From Nocardioides sp. SYSU D00065 (GTDB lineage: Bacteria; Actinomycetota; Actinomycetes; Propionibacteriales; Nocardioidaceae), in contig NZ_JAFMSX010000001.1 of the NCBI RefSeq assembly GCF_017916425.1, forward strand, positions 372,001 through 436,000: a stretch of DNA of 64,000 nucleotides. Reading direction: 5' to 3'. Position 1 is the stretch's first letter. Every line of letters begins with the position of its first letter. Positions 8,271-16,892 of this stretch are shown here, piece by piece. Under the pieces are notes generated by a model. The model saw only the letters and a list, made by a program, of their open reading frames with translations. It made no database searches and had not been told where the DNA came from. A program made the position numbers and the translations under genes.

Positions 8271-9185
8271 TCAGCGCGGGGTCGTACGCCGCTCGGCGAG
8301 GTCCAGGCGCCGGTCCTCGCGAGCGGCCTCCTTCATCGACGAGCGCACCCACTGGATGAAGAGCACGGCGAAGAACAGCACGCCGATCAGGTCCCCGCTC
8401 GCCCAGAGGATCCCGCCGGCGAGGTGCTGGTCGTCCAGGACCGGCGGCAGCCAGGCGCCCATCGGCCCCTCGCGCAGCGCGAGGTAGTGCTCGCCGCCGA
8501 TCAGGGTGGTCTGGCCCATGATCGTCACGCCGAGGAAGGCGTGGAAGGGCAGCGTCATCAGCGTCAGCAGGACGCGGAACGGGTGGGACACACGTCCGGG
8601 GACCGGGTCGATGCCCATCAACGGCCAGAAGAACAGCGTGCCGACCAGCACGAGGTGGACGTGCATGACCTCGTGGACGTACGCCGAGGCCAGGCTGGCG
8701 TCGTACCACGGGCTGAAGTACAGCGCCCACGGCGAGGCGACGTAGAGCGCGAAGGCCAGCGGCGGGAACGCCAGGACCTTGGCCACGGGCGAGTGCAGCA
8801 CCGCGAGCAGCCAACGACGCGGCGCGGCGGGCAGCGTGCGCAGCGCCAGGGTCACGGGGGCGCCGAGCGCCAGCGCCAGCGGGACGACCATGGACAGCAG
8901 CATGTGCTGGACCATGTGCACGCTCAGCAGCGTGGTGTCGTAGCGCCCCAGGCCGGACATGGTGGCGAAGAAGAACGAGCCCATCCCCAGCGCGACGAAC
9001 GCCAACGTGCGTCCGAGCGGCCAGTGGTCCCCGCGGCGGCGCAGGACCCCCACGCCGAGGGCGTACAGACCCACCGCCCAGACCGTGACGACGAAGGGGA
9101 TGGGGTCCAGTCCCCACTCGGTGAAGACCCGTCCGAGCGTGAATCTCGGGAGGGTCTCGACGTCGGCGGACAGGGGGATCAGCAC
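8271..9185 (-). CDS. ctaG: Cytochrome c oxidase assembly protein, caa3-type CtaG
   Basis: A 304-residue polytopic membrane protein from GTG 9185 with about seven hydrophobic helices. It has the histidine-rich membrane motifs of caa3_CtaG proteins: HMVQHM near residue 90, HEVMHVH near 170 and a further PFHAFLG stretch. In Bacillus this protein is needed to build the copper centres of cytochrome caa3. It is divergent from ctaE, 66 bases apart, which fits a role in assembling the aa3 oxidase made here. The minus-strand TAAAGT (9198-9193) ends 7 bases before the start, suggesting a leaderless transcript. Confidence 0.93.
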   Translation of the reverse strand: MLIPLSADVETLPRFTLGRVFTEWGLDPIPFVVTVWAVGLYALGVGVLRRRGDHWPLGRTLAFVALGMGSFFFATMSGLGRYDTTLLSVHMVQHMLLSMVVPLALALGAPVTLALRTLPAAPRRWLLAVLHSPVAKVLAFPPLAFALYVASPWALYFSPWYDASLASAYVHEVMHVHLVLVGTLFFWPLMGIDPVPGRVSHPFRVLLTLMTLPFHAFLGVTIMGQTTLIGGEHYLALREGPMGAWLPPVLDDQHLAGGILWASGDLIGVLFFAVLFIQWVRSSMKEAAREDRRLDLAERRTTPR

Positions 9186-9251
9186 CCTGTGAACTTTATG
9201 ACGCCACAACAGAGGGGGTCGGGGTGGGTTCCTCCTGCCCGAACAGCCATA

Positions 9252-9899
9252 ATGACGGGTGTGGCGACAGCAACAGCGATTCCGGCATCCCGGCTGCACG
9301 GGCACCACGACCGACCGAGCATGGTCAGCGTGGGCACGATCATCTGGCTCTCCAGCGAGCTGATGTTCTTCGCGGCGCTGTTCGCCTCCTACTTCACCAT
9401 CCGGGCGGTCAGCCCCGAGCTGTGGGCGCAGGAGACGGCGAAGCTCAACGTCCCGTTCTCGACCGCCAACACCGCGATCCTGGTGGCGTCCTCGTTCACC
9501 TGCCAGTGGGGCGTGTTCGCCGCCGAGCGCGGCCAGGTGGGCCGCACCGGCGCGCTGCTCAACTTCACCAAGTGGGGACTGCGCGAGTGGTTCATCCTCA
9601 CCTACGTCATGGGCGCGATCTTCATCGGCGGCCAGGCGCTCGAGTACGCCGAGCTCATCCACCACGGCGTGACGATCCCGAGCTCGTCCTACGGCTCGAT
9701 GTTCTACCTGACCACCGGCTTCCACGGCATCCACGTGGCGGGCGGCCTGATCGCCTTCCTGTTCGTCCTGGGCCGCACCTACCTGGCCAGGCGCTTCACC
9801 CATGAGCAAGCCGTGACCGCGATCGTCGTGTCCTACTACTGGCACTTCGTCGACGTGGTCTGGATCGGCCTGTTCTTCACGATCTACGTCATCAAGTAA
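9252..9899 (+). CDS. ctaE: Cytochrome aa3 oxidase subunit III
   Basis: Structural subunit of the terminal oxidase that reduces oxygen to water. The 215-residue protein has the five-helix core of actinobacterial subunit III. Family motifs are plain: [30 protein letters not shown] and the terminal [15 protein letters not shown] 9252 gives the same N-terminal length as I recall for the M. tuberculosis protein. An alternative GTG at 9261 lies 7 bases after a CATAAT (9248-9253) and would be a leaderless start. First gene of the ctaE-qcrCAB run. Confidence 0.96.
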   Translation: MTGVATATAIPASRLHGHHDRPSMVSVGTIIWLSSELMFFAALFASYFTIRAVSPELWAQETAKLNVPFSTANTAILVASSFTCQWGVFAAERGQVGRTGALLNFTKWGLREWFILTYVMGAIFIGGQALEYAELIHHGVTIPSSSYGSMFYLTTGFHGIHVAGGLIAFLFVLGRTYLARRFTHEQAVTAIVVSYYWHFVDVVWIGLFFTIYVIK

Positions 9900-9929
9900 G
9901 CACCGACCCGCAACCGGCAAGGACTTATC

Positions 9930-10802
9930 GTGCGTCTGCTCAACCGAACCGCTGGTCGCCTCTCCCGACACCGTCGGGGACCGCTCGCGGGTCTCGTCGT
10001 GCTGCTCCTGGGGCTGCTGATCAGTGGCTCCCTCTACACCGCTCTGGCTCCCGCGCAGGCTGACACGCAGGCGAGCGAGACCGAGCAGGTGGCTCACGGC
10101 AAGAAGCTGTTCCTCGCCAGCTGCGCGTTCTGCCACGGCAAGAACGGCGAGGGCATCCCGACCGTGCGCGACGGCTACCAGATCGGCCCGCCGCTGGCCG
10201 GCGTCGGTGCCGCCGCCGTCGACTTCCAGGTCGGCACGGGCCGCATGCCCCTGACGCAGCCTGGCCAGCAGGCGCCGCGCAAGCCCGTGGTGTTCAGCCA
10301 GGAGGAGATCGACGCCCTCGCGGCCTACGTCGCCTCCCTCGGCCCCGGCCCGGCGATCCCCGACGAGTCCGACTACTCCATCGAGGGACTCTCCGAAGAG
10401 GAGCGCCAGGAGGCGATCTCGCGCGGTGGCCAGATCTTCCTGACCAACTGCACCGCCTGCCACAACTTCAACGGTGCCGGCGGCGCGATGCCCCGCGGCG
10501 GCTACGCCCCGAACCTCCACGACGTGGAGGGCAAGCACATCTACGAGGCGCTGCTCACCGGCCCGCAGCAGATGCCCAACTTCAGCAACGGCAACCTCAC
10601 CCCCGAGGAGAAGCGCGACGTGATCGCCTACCTCGGCAGCATCCGCGAGACCCCCGAGTACGCCGGATTCACGCTGGGCGGCCTCGGGCCGGTGTCCGAG
10701 GGCCTGTTCGCGTGGGTGGTCGGCATCGGCGGTCTGGTGGTGGGCTCGGTCTGGATCGCCTCGCACACGACCCGCAGCAAGAAGAGCAAGGTGAACGCGT
10801 GA
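9930..10802 (+). CDS. qcrC: Diheme cytochrome c subunit of the bcc complex
   Basis: Carries electrons from the cytochrome bc core straight to cytochrome aa3, replacing a soluble cytochrome c in actinobacteria. The 290-residue protein has an N-terminal membrane segment (about 18-40), two c-type heme motifs, CAFCH at 65-69 and CTACH at 174-178, each in its own cytochrome c domain, and a C-terminal helix (about 255-280). The stop overlaps the qcrA start as GTGA. Start is GTG 9930 with an AAGGA element upstream. Confidence 0.97.
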   Translation: MRLLNRTAGRLSRHRRGPLAGLVVLLLGLLISGSLYTALAPAQADTQASETEQVAHGKKLFLASCAFCHGKNGEGIPTVRDGYQIGPPLAGVGAAAVDFQVGTGRMPLTQPGQQAPRKPVVFSQEEIDALAAYVASLGPGPAIPDESDYSIEGLSEEERQEAISRGGQIFLTNCTACHNFNGAGGAMPRGGYAPNLHDVEGKHIYEALLTGPQQMPNFSNGNLTPEEKRDVIAYLGSIRETPEYAGFTLGGLGPVSEGLFAWVVGIGGLVVGSVWIASHTTRSKKSKVNA

Positions 10803-11962
10803 GCAACGACGAGAACGGCCGCGGGGTCAACGCCTCCGACGGCACCCCCGAGCCCTACGGCGACACCGGTCGGTCCTCCTCCGACACGTACGCCACCTCG
10901 CCCGTGCCGGTGGACAACGAGACCGTGGCCGAGCCGATCCCCGACCCCGGCCTGGGCGAGCACACGTGGCGCCCGACGGACGTCGACCCGAAGGCCGAGA
11001 AGCGCGCCGAGCGACAGATCGCCGCGATGTTCATCGCCGCGATGGTCAGCGCCGTCCTCTTCGTCGTCGCCTACTTCACGCTGGAGATCGGTGACAACTG
11101 GGACACCTTCGCCGGGCTGGGCGCCTCCACCGTCGCCCTCGGCGTGACCCTGGGCACCTCGCTGCTGCTCATCGGCATCGGCATCATCCACCTCGCGCGC
11201 AAGCTCATGGCCGACGCGGAGATGGTCGAGATGCGTCACCCGGCGGCCTCGCCGCCGGAGGACCGCGAGGCGACCGTCGCCGCCATCAACGCGGGCGTCG
11301 AGGAGTCGGGCATCGGGCGCCGTCCGCTCGTGCGCAACACGATGCTCGGCGCGGTCGGCTTCCTCGGCCTGCCCGGCATCGTCGTCCTGCGCGACCTGGC
11401 ACCGGGCGACGCCCTCGACATCGACCGGCTCGCCCACACCATCTGGGAGCCCGGCATGCGCCTGGTGCGCGACGTCGTCGGCACCCCGATCCTCGCCAGC
11501 GAGATCGAGATGGGCGACCTGATCAACGCCGCACCGGAGGCGATGTTCCCCACCGAGGAGAACGGCTACCCCGAGCTGCACGGCGCCGAGGAGCAGGTCG
11601 AGAAGGCCAAGGGCGCCATCATCATCGTGCGGATGAACCCCGACGACATCACCCCGGCCGAGGGCCGGGAGAAGTGGACCGTCGACGGCATCATCTGCTA
11701 CTCGAAGATCTGCACCCACGTGGGCTGCCCGATCTCCCTCTACGAGCGCACCACGCACCACGTGCTGTGCCCGTGCCACCAGTCGACCTTCGACCTCGCG
11801 GACTCCGCCAAGGTCGTGTTCGGTCCGGCTGCCCGACCCCTCCCCCAGCTGCCGTTGTCGGTGGACGAAGAGGGATACCTCGTCGCGCAGAGCGACTTCA
11901 ACGAGCCCATCGGGGCCAGCTACTGGGAGCGTGCGAAGCATGAGCAGCGACTCAAGGCTTGA
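10799..11962 (+). CDS. qcrA: Rieske iron-sulfur subunit of the bcc complex
   Basis: The 387-residue actinobacterial Rieske protein oxidises menaquinol at the bc complex. It has a long acidic N-terminus, then three hydrophobic helices (two near residues 78-140, a third near 182-200), and a C-terminal Rieske domain. The [2Fe-2S] ligands are Cys305 and His307 in CTHVGC, and Cys324 and His327 in CPCH; Cys310 and Cys326 form the usual disulfide pair. GTG 10799 overlaps the qcrC stop. Its own 3' end overlaps qcrB by 23 bases. Confidence 0.96.
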   Translation: MSNDENGRGVNASDGTPEPYGDTGRSSSDTYATSPVPVDNETVAEPIPDPGLGEHTWRPTDVDPKAEKRAERQIAAMFIAAMVSAVLFVVAYFTLEIGDNWDTFAGLGASTVALGVTLGTSLLLIGIGIIHLARKLMADAEMVEMRHPAASPPEDREATVAAINAGVEESGIGRRPLVRNTMLGAVGFLGLPGIVVLRDLAPGDALDIDRLAHTIWEPGMRLVRDVVGTPILASEIEMGDLINAAPEAMFPTEENGYPELHGAEEQVEKAKGAIIIVRMNPDDITPAEGREKWTVDGIICYSKICTHVGCPISLYERTTHHVLCPCHQSTFDLADSAKVVFGPAARPLPQLPLSVDEEGYLVAQSDFNEPIGASYWERAKHEQRLKA

Positions 11963-13706
11963 CACCAGCAAGGTCGCGACGACGAACGGCACCACCGCCG
12001 CGACCGCATCGAAGCCGGGACGTGCCGGCTCGCTGGCCACCTGGGCCGACGACCGCCTCGGCCTCGCCACGGCGATGAAGAAGAACCTCCGCAAGGTCTT
12101 CCCGGACCACTGGTCGTTCATGCTCGGCGAGATCGCCCTGTGGAGCTTCGTCGTGCTGCTCCTCACCGGTGTCTTCCTGACCCTGTGGTTCAACCCGTCG
12201 ATGGGTCACATCACCTACGAGGGCTCCTACGACCAGCTCCGCGGCGTCGGCATGTCGGAGTCCATGGCCTCCACGCTCCACATCTCCTTCGACGTGCGCG
12301 GCGGCCTGCTGATGCGTCAGATGCACCACTGGGCGGCGATGATCTTCATCGCCTCGATGATGGTGCACCTGCTGCGCGTGTACTTCACGGGCGCGCACCG
12401 CAAGCCGCGCGAGCTCAACTGGGTCATCGGCTGCCTCCTGCTCCTGCTGGGCACCCTGGAGGGCTTCACCGGCTACTCGCTGCCCGACGACCTGCTCTCC
12501 GGCACCGGCGTCCGCGCGGCGGACGGGTTCCTCAAGGCCACGCCGGTGGTCGGGACGTACATGTCGTTCCTGCTCTTCGGCGGCGAGTTCCCCGGCGAGG
12601 CGGTCATCCCGCGCCTCTACATCATCCACGTGCTGCTGATCCCGGGCATCCTGCTCGCGCTGATCGCAGCCCACATGCTGCTGCTCGTCTACCACAAGCA
12701 CACGCAGTGGCCCGGGCCCGGCCGCACTGAGCAGAACGTCGTCGGATTCCCGATGCTGCCGGTGTACGCCGCGAAGGCCGGTGGGTTCTTCTTCATGGTC
12801 TTCGGTGTCATCGCCATCATGGGCGGGCTGATGTCGATCAACCCGGTGTGGAAGTTCGGTCCCTACGACCCGACCAAGGTGACGGCCGGGTCCCAGCCCG
12901 ACTGGTACATGGGCTGGCCCGACGGGCTGCTGCGCATCATCCCGAGCAACTGGGAGTCGGTGATCTTCGGCTACACCATCTCGTGGAACGTGATGATCCC
13001 GATCCTCATCGTGCCGCCGCTGATGCTCGTCCTGCTCATGCTCCTGCCCTTCATCGAGGGCTGGATCACCGGCGACAATCGCGACCACCACCTCCTGCAG
13101 CGCCCGCGCAACGCTCCGACGCGCACCGGCGTCATGGTGGCCCTGATGACGTTCTACGGCCTGGCCTGGGCCGCGGGCGGCAACGACATCATCGCGATCA
13201 AGCTGGACCTGAGCATCAACCAGATCACCTACTTCATGCGGGTGGCGATCTTCCTGGGGCCGCTGGTGGCCTTCTGGATCACCCGCCGCTGGTGCATCTC
13301 CCTGCAGCGTCACGACAACGAGAAGCTGCTCCACGGCTACGAGACGGGCATCATCACCCGCTCGCCCGAGGGCCAGTACGCCGAGCGCCACCTCCCCATC
13401 GCGGAGAAGGCGGCGTACACGCTCACCGCGCGCGACCGCGACGAGGTGCTCTCCGTCGAGGCCGGTGCCGACTCGGCCGGCGTGCCCGCGCCCGGATCCC
13501 GCGCGCAGCGACTGCGGGCGCGGCTCTCGGAGTGGATGCACGGCCACAACGTGCAGAAGCCCACCGCGGCGGAGCTCGAGGCGGCGCACCACCACGCCGA
13601 GCACCAGGCTGAGCTCCAGTCGGGTCTCGACCACCCGGTCGACGGTCACGACTTCGACGACCACCGCCTGCGCGACGCCGACGAGGTGCCGCTGCGCGAG
13701 CACTGA
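11940..13706 (+). CDS. qcrB: Cytochrome b subunit of the bcc complex
   Basis: The 588-residue cytochrome b that binds hemes bL and bH and forms the quinol sites; the target of Q203-type inhibitors in mycobacteria. At least eight transmembrane helices are visible. The heme-ligating helix MHHWAAMIFIASMMVH, the following RKPRELNW loop, the GYSLPDD turn and the PDWYMGW Qo-site region are all present. A His/Asp/Glu-rich cytoplasmic tail of about 90 residues follows. ATG 11940 is chosen because GGAG sits 10 bases upstream; GTG 11931 would be too close to it. Confidence 0.96.
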   Translation: MSSDSRLDTSKVATTNGTTAATASKPGRAGSLATWADDRLGLATAMKKNLRKVFPDHWSFMLGEIALWSFVVLLLTGVFLTLWFNPSMGHITYEGSYDQLRGVGMSESMASTLHISFDVRGGLLMRQMHHWAAMIFIASMMVHLLRVYFTGAHRKPRELNWVIGCLLLLLGTLEGFTGYSLPDDLLSGTGVRAADGFLKATPVVGTYMSFLLFGGEFPGEAVIPRLYIIHVLLIPGILLALIAAHMLLLVYHKHTQWPGPGRTEQNVVGFPMLPVYAAKAGGFFFMVFGVIAIMGGLMSINPVWKFGPYDPTKVTAGSQPDWYMGWPDGLLRIIPSNWESVIFGYTISWNVMIPILIVPPLMLVLLMLLPFIEGWITGDNRDHHLLQRPRNAPTRTGVMVALMTFYGLAWAAGGNDIIAIKLDLSINQITYFMRVAIFLGPLVAFWITRRWCISLQRHDNEKLLHGYETGIITRSPEGQYAERHLPIAEKAAYTLTARDRDEVLSVEAGADSAGVPAPGSRAQRLRARLSEWMHGHNVQKPTAAELEAAHHHAEHQAELQSGLDHPVDGHDFDDHRLRDADEVPLREH

Positions 13707-13718
13707 TCGCACGCAGCA

Positions 13719-13754
13719 CGAGGGCCCGCCGGGGATGCTCCCGGCGGGCCCTCG
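13719..13754 (+). terminator. Terminator of the ctaE-qcrCAB operon
   Basis: A perfect 14-bp inverted repeat (CGAGGGCCCGCCGG, 13719-13732, and its complement at 13741-13754) with an 8-base loop, 12 bases after the qcrB stop. A short TCGTTTCT stretch follows. The strength and position fit an intrinsic terminator of high-GC type. Confidence 0.85.
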
Positions 13755-13769
13755 TCGTTTCTCCAAGCG

Positions 13770-13870
13770 GTGAGCCAGCCACATCACGACGGCCGGGAAT
13801 GTGGCTCACGCCCGCCCGCCCGCGCCAGCGGTGGCCCAGCCACATCGAGAGCGCCAGGAATGTGGCTCAC
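13770..13870. repeat. Two tandem copies of an inverted repeat
   Basis: Two units spaced 61 bp apart, each with a left arm ending AGCCACAT or AGCCACATC-like, a 14-base spacer and a right arm ATGTGGCTCAC. Copy 1: left arm 13770-13784, right arm 13799-13809. Copy 2: left arm 13831-13845, right arm 13860-13870. The left arm carries four extra bases relative to the right. The spacers differ while the arms are conserved. Lies between the qcrB terminator and the convergent rtcB gene. The rest of 13707-13925 holds nothing else I can identify. Confidence 0.85.
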
Positions 13871-13925
13871 GCACCGCCCGGCCGAGCCTCGGGGCAGGAC
13901 GGCGGCGGAGGCGAGGCGGGCGCGC

Positions 13926-15089
13926 TCAGTCGCCCTTGACGTTGACCAGCTGGCGCAGCACGTGGCGGACCTCCACGAGGTCGGCGGCGTCGGCCATGAC
14001 CCGGTCGATGTCCTTGTACGCCGCCGGAATCTCGTCGATGAACGCGTCGGTGTCGCGGTACTCGATCCCCGCCATCGCCGTACGCAGGTCGTCGGCGGTG
14101 AAGGTCTTGCGTGCCCGCGTCCGCGAGTACTCCCGGCCCGCGCCGTGCGGCGCCGACCTCAGCGATGCCTCGTCGCCCTTGCCGACGACGACGTACGACG
14201 CCGTGCCCATCGACCCGGGGATCAGTCCCGGCCGGCCCGCCTCGGCGTTGATGGCGCCCTTGCGGGAGAGCCAGACGTCGCGCCCGTAGTGGTGCTCGGG
14301 CTCAGTGTAATTGTGGTGGCAGTTGATCTCCTCCAACCGCTCCACGTCGCCGCCGACCCACTCGCCGAACTCGCGCACCACGCGGTCCATCATCTCCTCG
14401 CGGTTGAGCAGGGCGTAGGTCTGCGCCCACCGCATCTCGCGGATGTAGGCGTCGAACTCCGCAGTGCCCTCGGTGAGGTAGGCCAGGTCGCGGTCGGGCA
14501 GGTCCTCACCCGCACACGCCTCGCGCGCCACGGCGATGTGCTTCTGGGCGATCTTGTTGCCGACGCCCCGGGAGCCGGAGTGCAGGAACAACCACACTCC
14601 CCCGGTCTCGTCCGCGGTGACCTCGATGAAGTGGTTGCCGGACCCGAGGGTGCCGAGCTGGAGGTCCCAGCGCCGGGCGTACGTGGCGGGGTCGAAGCCC
14701 GCCTCGGCGGCCAGGGCGCGCAGCCGCTCGAGGCGCCGCTCGGTGTGCTCGCGGCTCACCGTGGTGTTGGCCGCGCCGGCGTTGAGCGGGATCGCCCGCT
14801 CGATCGCCTGCCGGACCGGCTTGCGGTCCTCGGGCAGGTCGCCGGTGCGGTACCGAGTGCGCACGGCGATCATGCCGCAGCCGATGTCGACACCCACGGC
14901 CGCGGGGATGATCGCGCCGAGCGTCGGGATCACCGAGCCGACAGTCGCGCCGAGTCCGAGGTGCGCGTCGGGCATCAGTGCGACGTGCGGGTGGATGAAG
15001 GGCATCTGCGCCGTCTTCTCCGCCTGTGCGCGCGTGCTCTCCTCGAGGATGGACGCCCAGCTCAGGAGCGTCGGGGTGAGCTTCTCCAT
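13926..15089 (-). CDS. rtcB: RtcB family 3'-phosphate RNA ligase
   Basis: GTP- and Mn-dependent ligase joining RNA 2',3'-cyclic phosphate ends to 5'-OH ends, used for RNA repair. The 387-residue protein shows the metal-site residues Asp68 and Cys71 in VDIGCG, the GSGNHFIE motif near residue 150, HSGSRGVG near 172, and the guanylylation-site region SAPHGAGR. A PDAHLG motif is near 40-45. A GGGAGAGG element precedes the ATG at 15089. No archease gene is adjacent. It stands alone between the two cytochrome gene clusters. Confidence 0.95.
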   Translation of the reverse strand: MEKLTPTLLSWASILEESTRAQAEKTAQMPFIHPHVALMPDAHLGLGATVGSVIPTLGAIIPAAVGVDIGCGMIAVRTRYRTGDLPEDRKPVRQAIERAIPLNAGAANTTVSREHTERRLERLRALAAEAGFDPATYARRWDLQLGTLGSGNHFIEVTADETGGVWLFLHSGSRGVGNKIAQKHIAVAREACAGEDLPDRDLAYLTEGTAEFDAYIREMRWAQTYALLNREEMMDRVVREFGEWVGGDVERLEEINCHHNYTEPEHHYGRDVWLSRKGAINAEAGRPGLIPGSMGTASYVVVGKGDEASLRSAPHGAGREYSRTRARKTFTADDLRTAMAGIEYRDTDAFIDEIPAAYKDIDRVMADAADLVEVRHVLRQLVNVKGD

Positions 15090-15192
15090 CGTCCTCTCCC
15101 GTTCGTGTCCGACCGACCTGGTGGCCAGCCTGCTCCGGGGACCCTAGGCGCGCGCAAACCGCTTGCACCGCCCATTTCCGGCGTGCCAGGGC

Positions 15193-16413
15193 TCAGGTGA
15201 GGGCGGAGCCCTTCTTCCACTGCGCGAGGGGGAGGTTCCAGTCGCCGTAGCCGTTGTCGAGGGTCATCCGCCGATCCGAGCCGGTGACCTCGACGACGTC
15301 CCCGCGGCTGGTGCGCTCGTAGAGCCACTGGGCGTCGGCGAGGCTCATCCCGACGCAGCCGTGCGAGACGTTGGCGCTGCCCTGGGAGCCGGCGGACCAC
15401 GGCGCAGCGTGCAGGAACTCCCCGGAGTACGTCACCCGCAGGGCGTACTCGACGTTCGAGAGGTCGTAGAACTCCGGGTCGCTCTCGTCGACCCCGATCG
15501 TCGCTGCGCTCATCCGCTTGCTGCGGAACTTCTCCAGGATCACCTTGGTGCCCGAGCGCGTCTCCCAGCCGGCCTTGCCCGCGCTGATCGGCATCGTCCG
15601 GGCCAGGTCCCCGTTGATGAAGGTGCGCATGGTGTGGGTGCGGACGTCGACCTTGCTGACGACCGAGTCCCCGACGTGGAAGTCGATGCGGCGCGACTCC
15701 TGGCCGTAGATCCCGCGACCCGCGGGCAGGCTGTTGATGTCGAGGTCGACGGAGACGTCGGTCCCGGCCTGCCAGTAGGTGGCCGGTCGCCAGTGCGCCT
15801 CGCGGTCGCTCAGCCAGTACCAGGATCCGGGCTGCGCCGGGCGGCTGGTCACGCGCATGTGCTCCTCGAACAGCGCCCGGTCGGTGACGGGCAGGTCGAA
15901 CGTGACGGCGACGGGCATACCCACACCGACCGTCTCGCCGTCGAGGGGCGCGACGGCGGCGAACGTCTGCTCCTCGAGCGTCAGCTCGACGGTGCGGAAG
16001 CTGCGGGTGCGCTGCACGGTCTCGCCGTCAGAACGTGTGGCCGAGGCGGTGATCCGGTAGTCGGTGCCCGGCTCCAGCAGCGCGGAGGAGGTCCACGTGC
16101 CGTCGACCACGTTGCCGGGCACCTCGCCGACAGCGGAGCTGACCCGTACGTCGCCCAACGTGCCGCCACTCGTGCTCACCGTGAGAGGCCGCCCGACAGG
16201 CACGGCCTGCGGGTCGCGGAAGCTGGTCGTCAGCTGCACGGCCTCGGGGCGGGCTGTCTCCGACGCGCCCGAGGCGCCAGGTCCGGCGTCGGAGTCGCCG
16301 GGCCCCGAGGCCGTGGAGCAGCCGGCCAGCCCGCCGGACAGCGTGAGCAGCGCGGCCGCGACCGCCGTACGACGGCGCGCGGAGCGCACAGGACCGAGCG
16401 CGCGACGGCGCAT
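15193..16413 (-). CDS. Lipoprotein L,D-transpeptidase
   Basis: Forms 3-3 cross-links in peptidoglycan. The 406-residue protein has a lipobox LAGC with Cys32 as the lipidated residue, two immunoglobulin-like domains (about 60-260) and a C-terminal YkuD catalytic domain. The catalytic site is SHGCVGMS with His351 and Cys353. Length and layout match mycobacterial LdtMt2-type enzymes. ATG 16413 starts the signal peptide; the reading frame extends further upstream but without a plausible secretion signal. Followed at its 5' side by the shared terminator with ctaF. Confidence 0.94.
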   Translation of the reverse strand: MRRRALGPVRSARRRTAVAAALLTLSGGLAGCSTASGPGDSDAGPGASGASETARPEAVQLTTSFRDPQAVPVGRPLTVSTSGGTLGDVRVSSAVGEVPGNVVDGTWTSSALLEPGTDYRITASATRSDGETVQRTRSFRTVELTLEEQTFAAVAPLDGETVGVGMPVAVTFDLPVTDRALFEEHMRVTSRPAQPGSWYWLSDREAHWRPATYWQAGTDVSVDLDINSLPAGRGIYGQESRRIDFHVGDSVVSKVDVRTHTMRTFINGDLARTMPISAGKAGWETRSGTKVILEKFRSKRMSAATIGVDESDPEFYDLSNVEYALRVTYSGEFLHAAPWSAGSQGSANVSHGCVGMSLADAQWLYERTSRGDVVEVTGSDRRMTLDNGYGDWNLPLAQWKKGSALT

Positions 16414-16441
16414 GCGACGAACCCCCAGGAGCTGAACAGAA

Positions 16442-16473
16442 GAGCCCGTCCAGCGTACGTGCTGGACGGGCTC
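16442..16473. terminator. Intrinsic terminator after ctaF
   Basis: Perfect 13-bp stem (GAGCCCGTCCAGC, 16442-16454, with its complement 16461-16473) and a 6-base loop. It lies 20 bases past the ctaF stop on the minus strand and just upstream of the L,D-transpeptidase start, so it should end the ctaC-ctaD-ctaF transcript. Confidence 0.85.
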
Positions 16474-16493
16474 TCCCGAAGTCGGCGGACGCC

Positions 16494-16892
16494 TCAGTGG
16501 GCGTGCTCGCCGCGGTAGTACTCGAAGATGAAGCCGCACGTGACGACCGCGCCGACGGTGAAGCCGATCACCACCAGCCACCACTGCGCCATCGCGGTGC
16601 CGAAGACGATCACGCCCAGGGCGGACGCGCACCACAGCGGCCACCACGAGTAGGGCGGGAAGAAGCCGAGCTCGCCGGCACCGTCCGCGATGTCACCCTC
16701 CTTGCGGTCCTCGGGCCGCGGGTCCATCCGGGCGGCGTGGAAGCCGAGGTAGAGGGTCACCATGCCGAACAGCAGCGCGGTCATGACGAGCGCTGAGGTG
16801 CCGGTCGGGTCCTCGGTGAGGAACCAGTAGGCCGGCGACACGATGGCCACGAAGATGGCCGTGATGCCGAAGACCCAGGACTCTGCCTTCAT
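16494..16892 (-). CDS. ctaF: Cytochrome c oxidase subunit IV, actinobacterial type
   Basis: Small subunit of cytochrome aa3 found only in actinobacteria. The 132-residue protein has four hydrophobic helices: two in the first 55 residues and two after the conserved [11 protein letters not shown] loop. The ATG overlaps the ctaD stop as ATGA, giving coupled translation. The gene order ctaC-ctaD-ctaF is compact. Confidence 0.95.
   Translation of the reverse strand: MKAESWVFGITAIFVAIVSPAYWFLTEDPTGTSALVMTALLFGMVTLYLGFHAARMDPRPEDRKEGDIADGAGELGFFPPYSWWPLWCASALGVIVFGTAMAQWWLVVIGFTVGAVVTCGFIFEYYRGEHAH

Noticed and set aside
7422-9899. 825-residue frame ending in ctaE
   Set aside because: Only the last 215 codons match subunit III; the upstream part is the antisense of trpD, the receiver-like gene and ctaG.
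8271-10766. 831-residue minus-strand frame including ctaG
   Set aside because: The first 520 codons are antisense to ctaE and qcrC with no protein-like composition. The ctaG start at GTG 9185 has a good -10 box.
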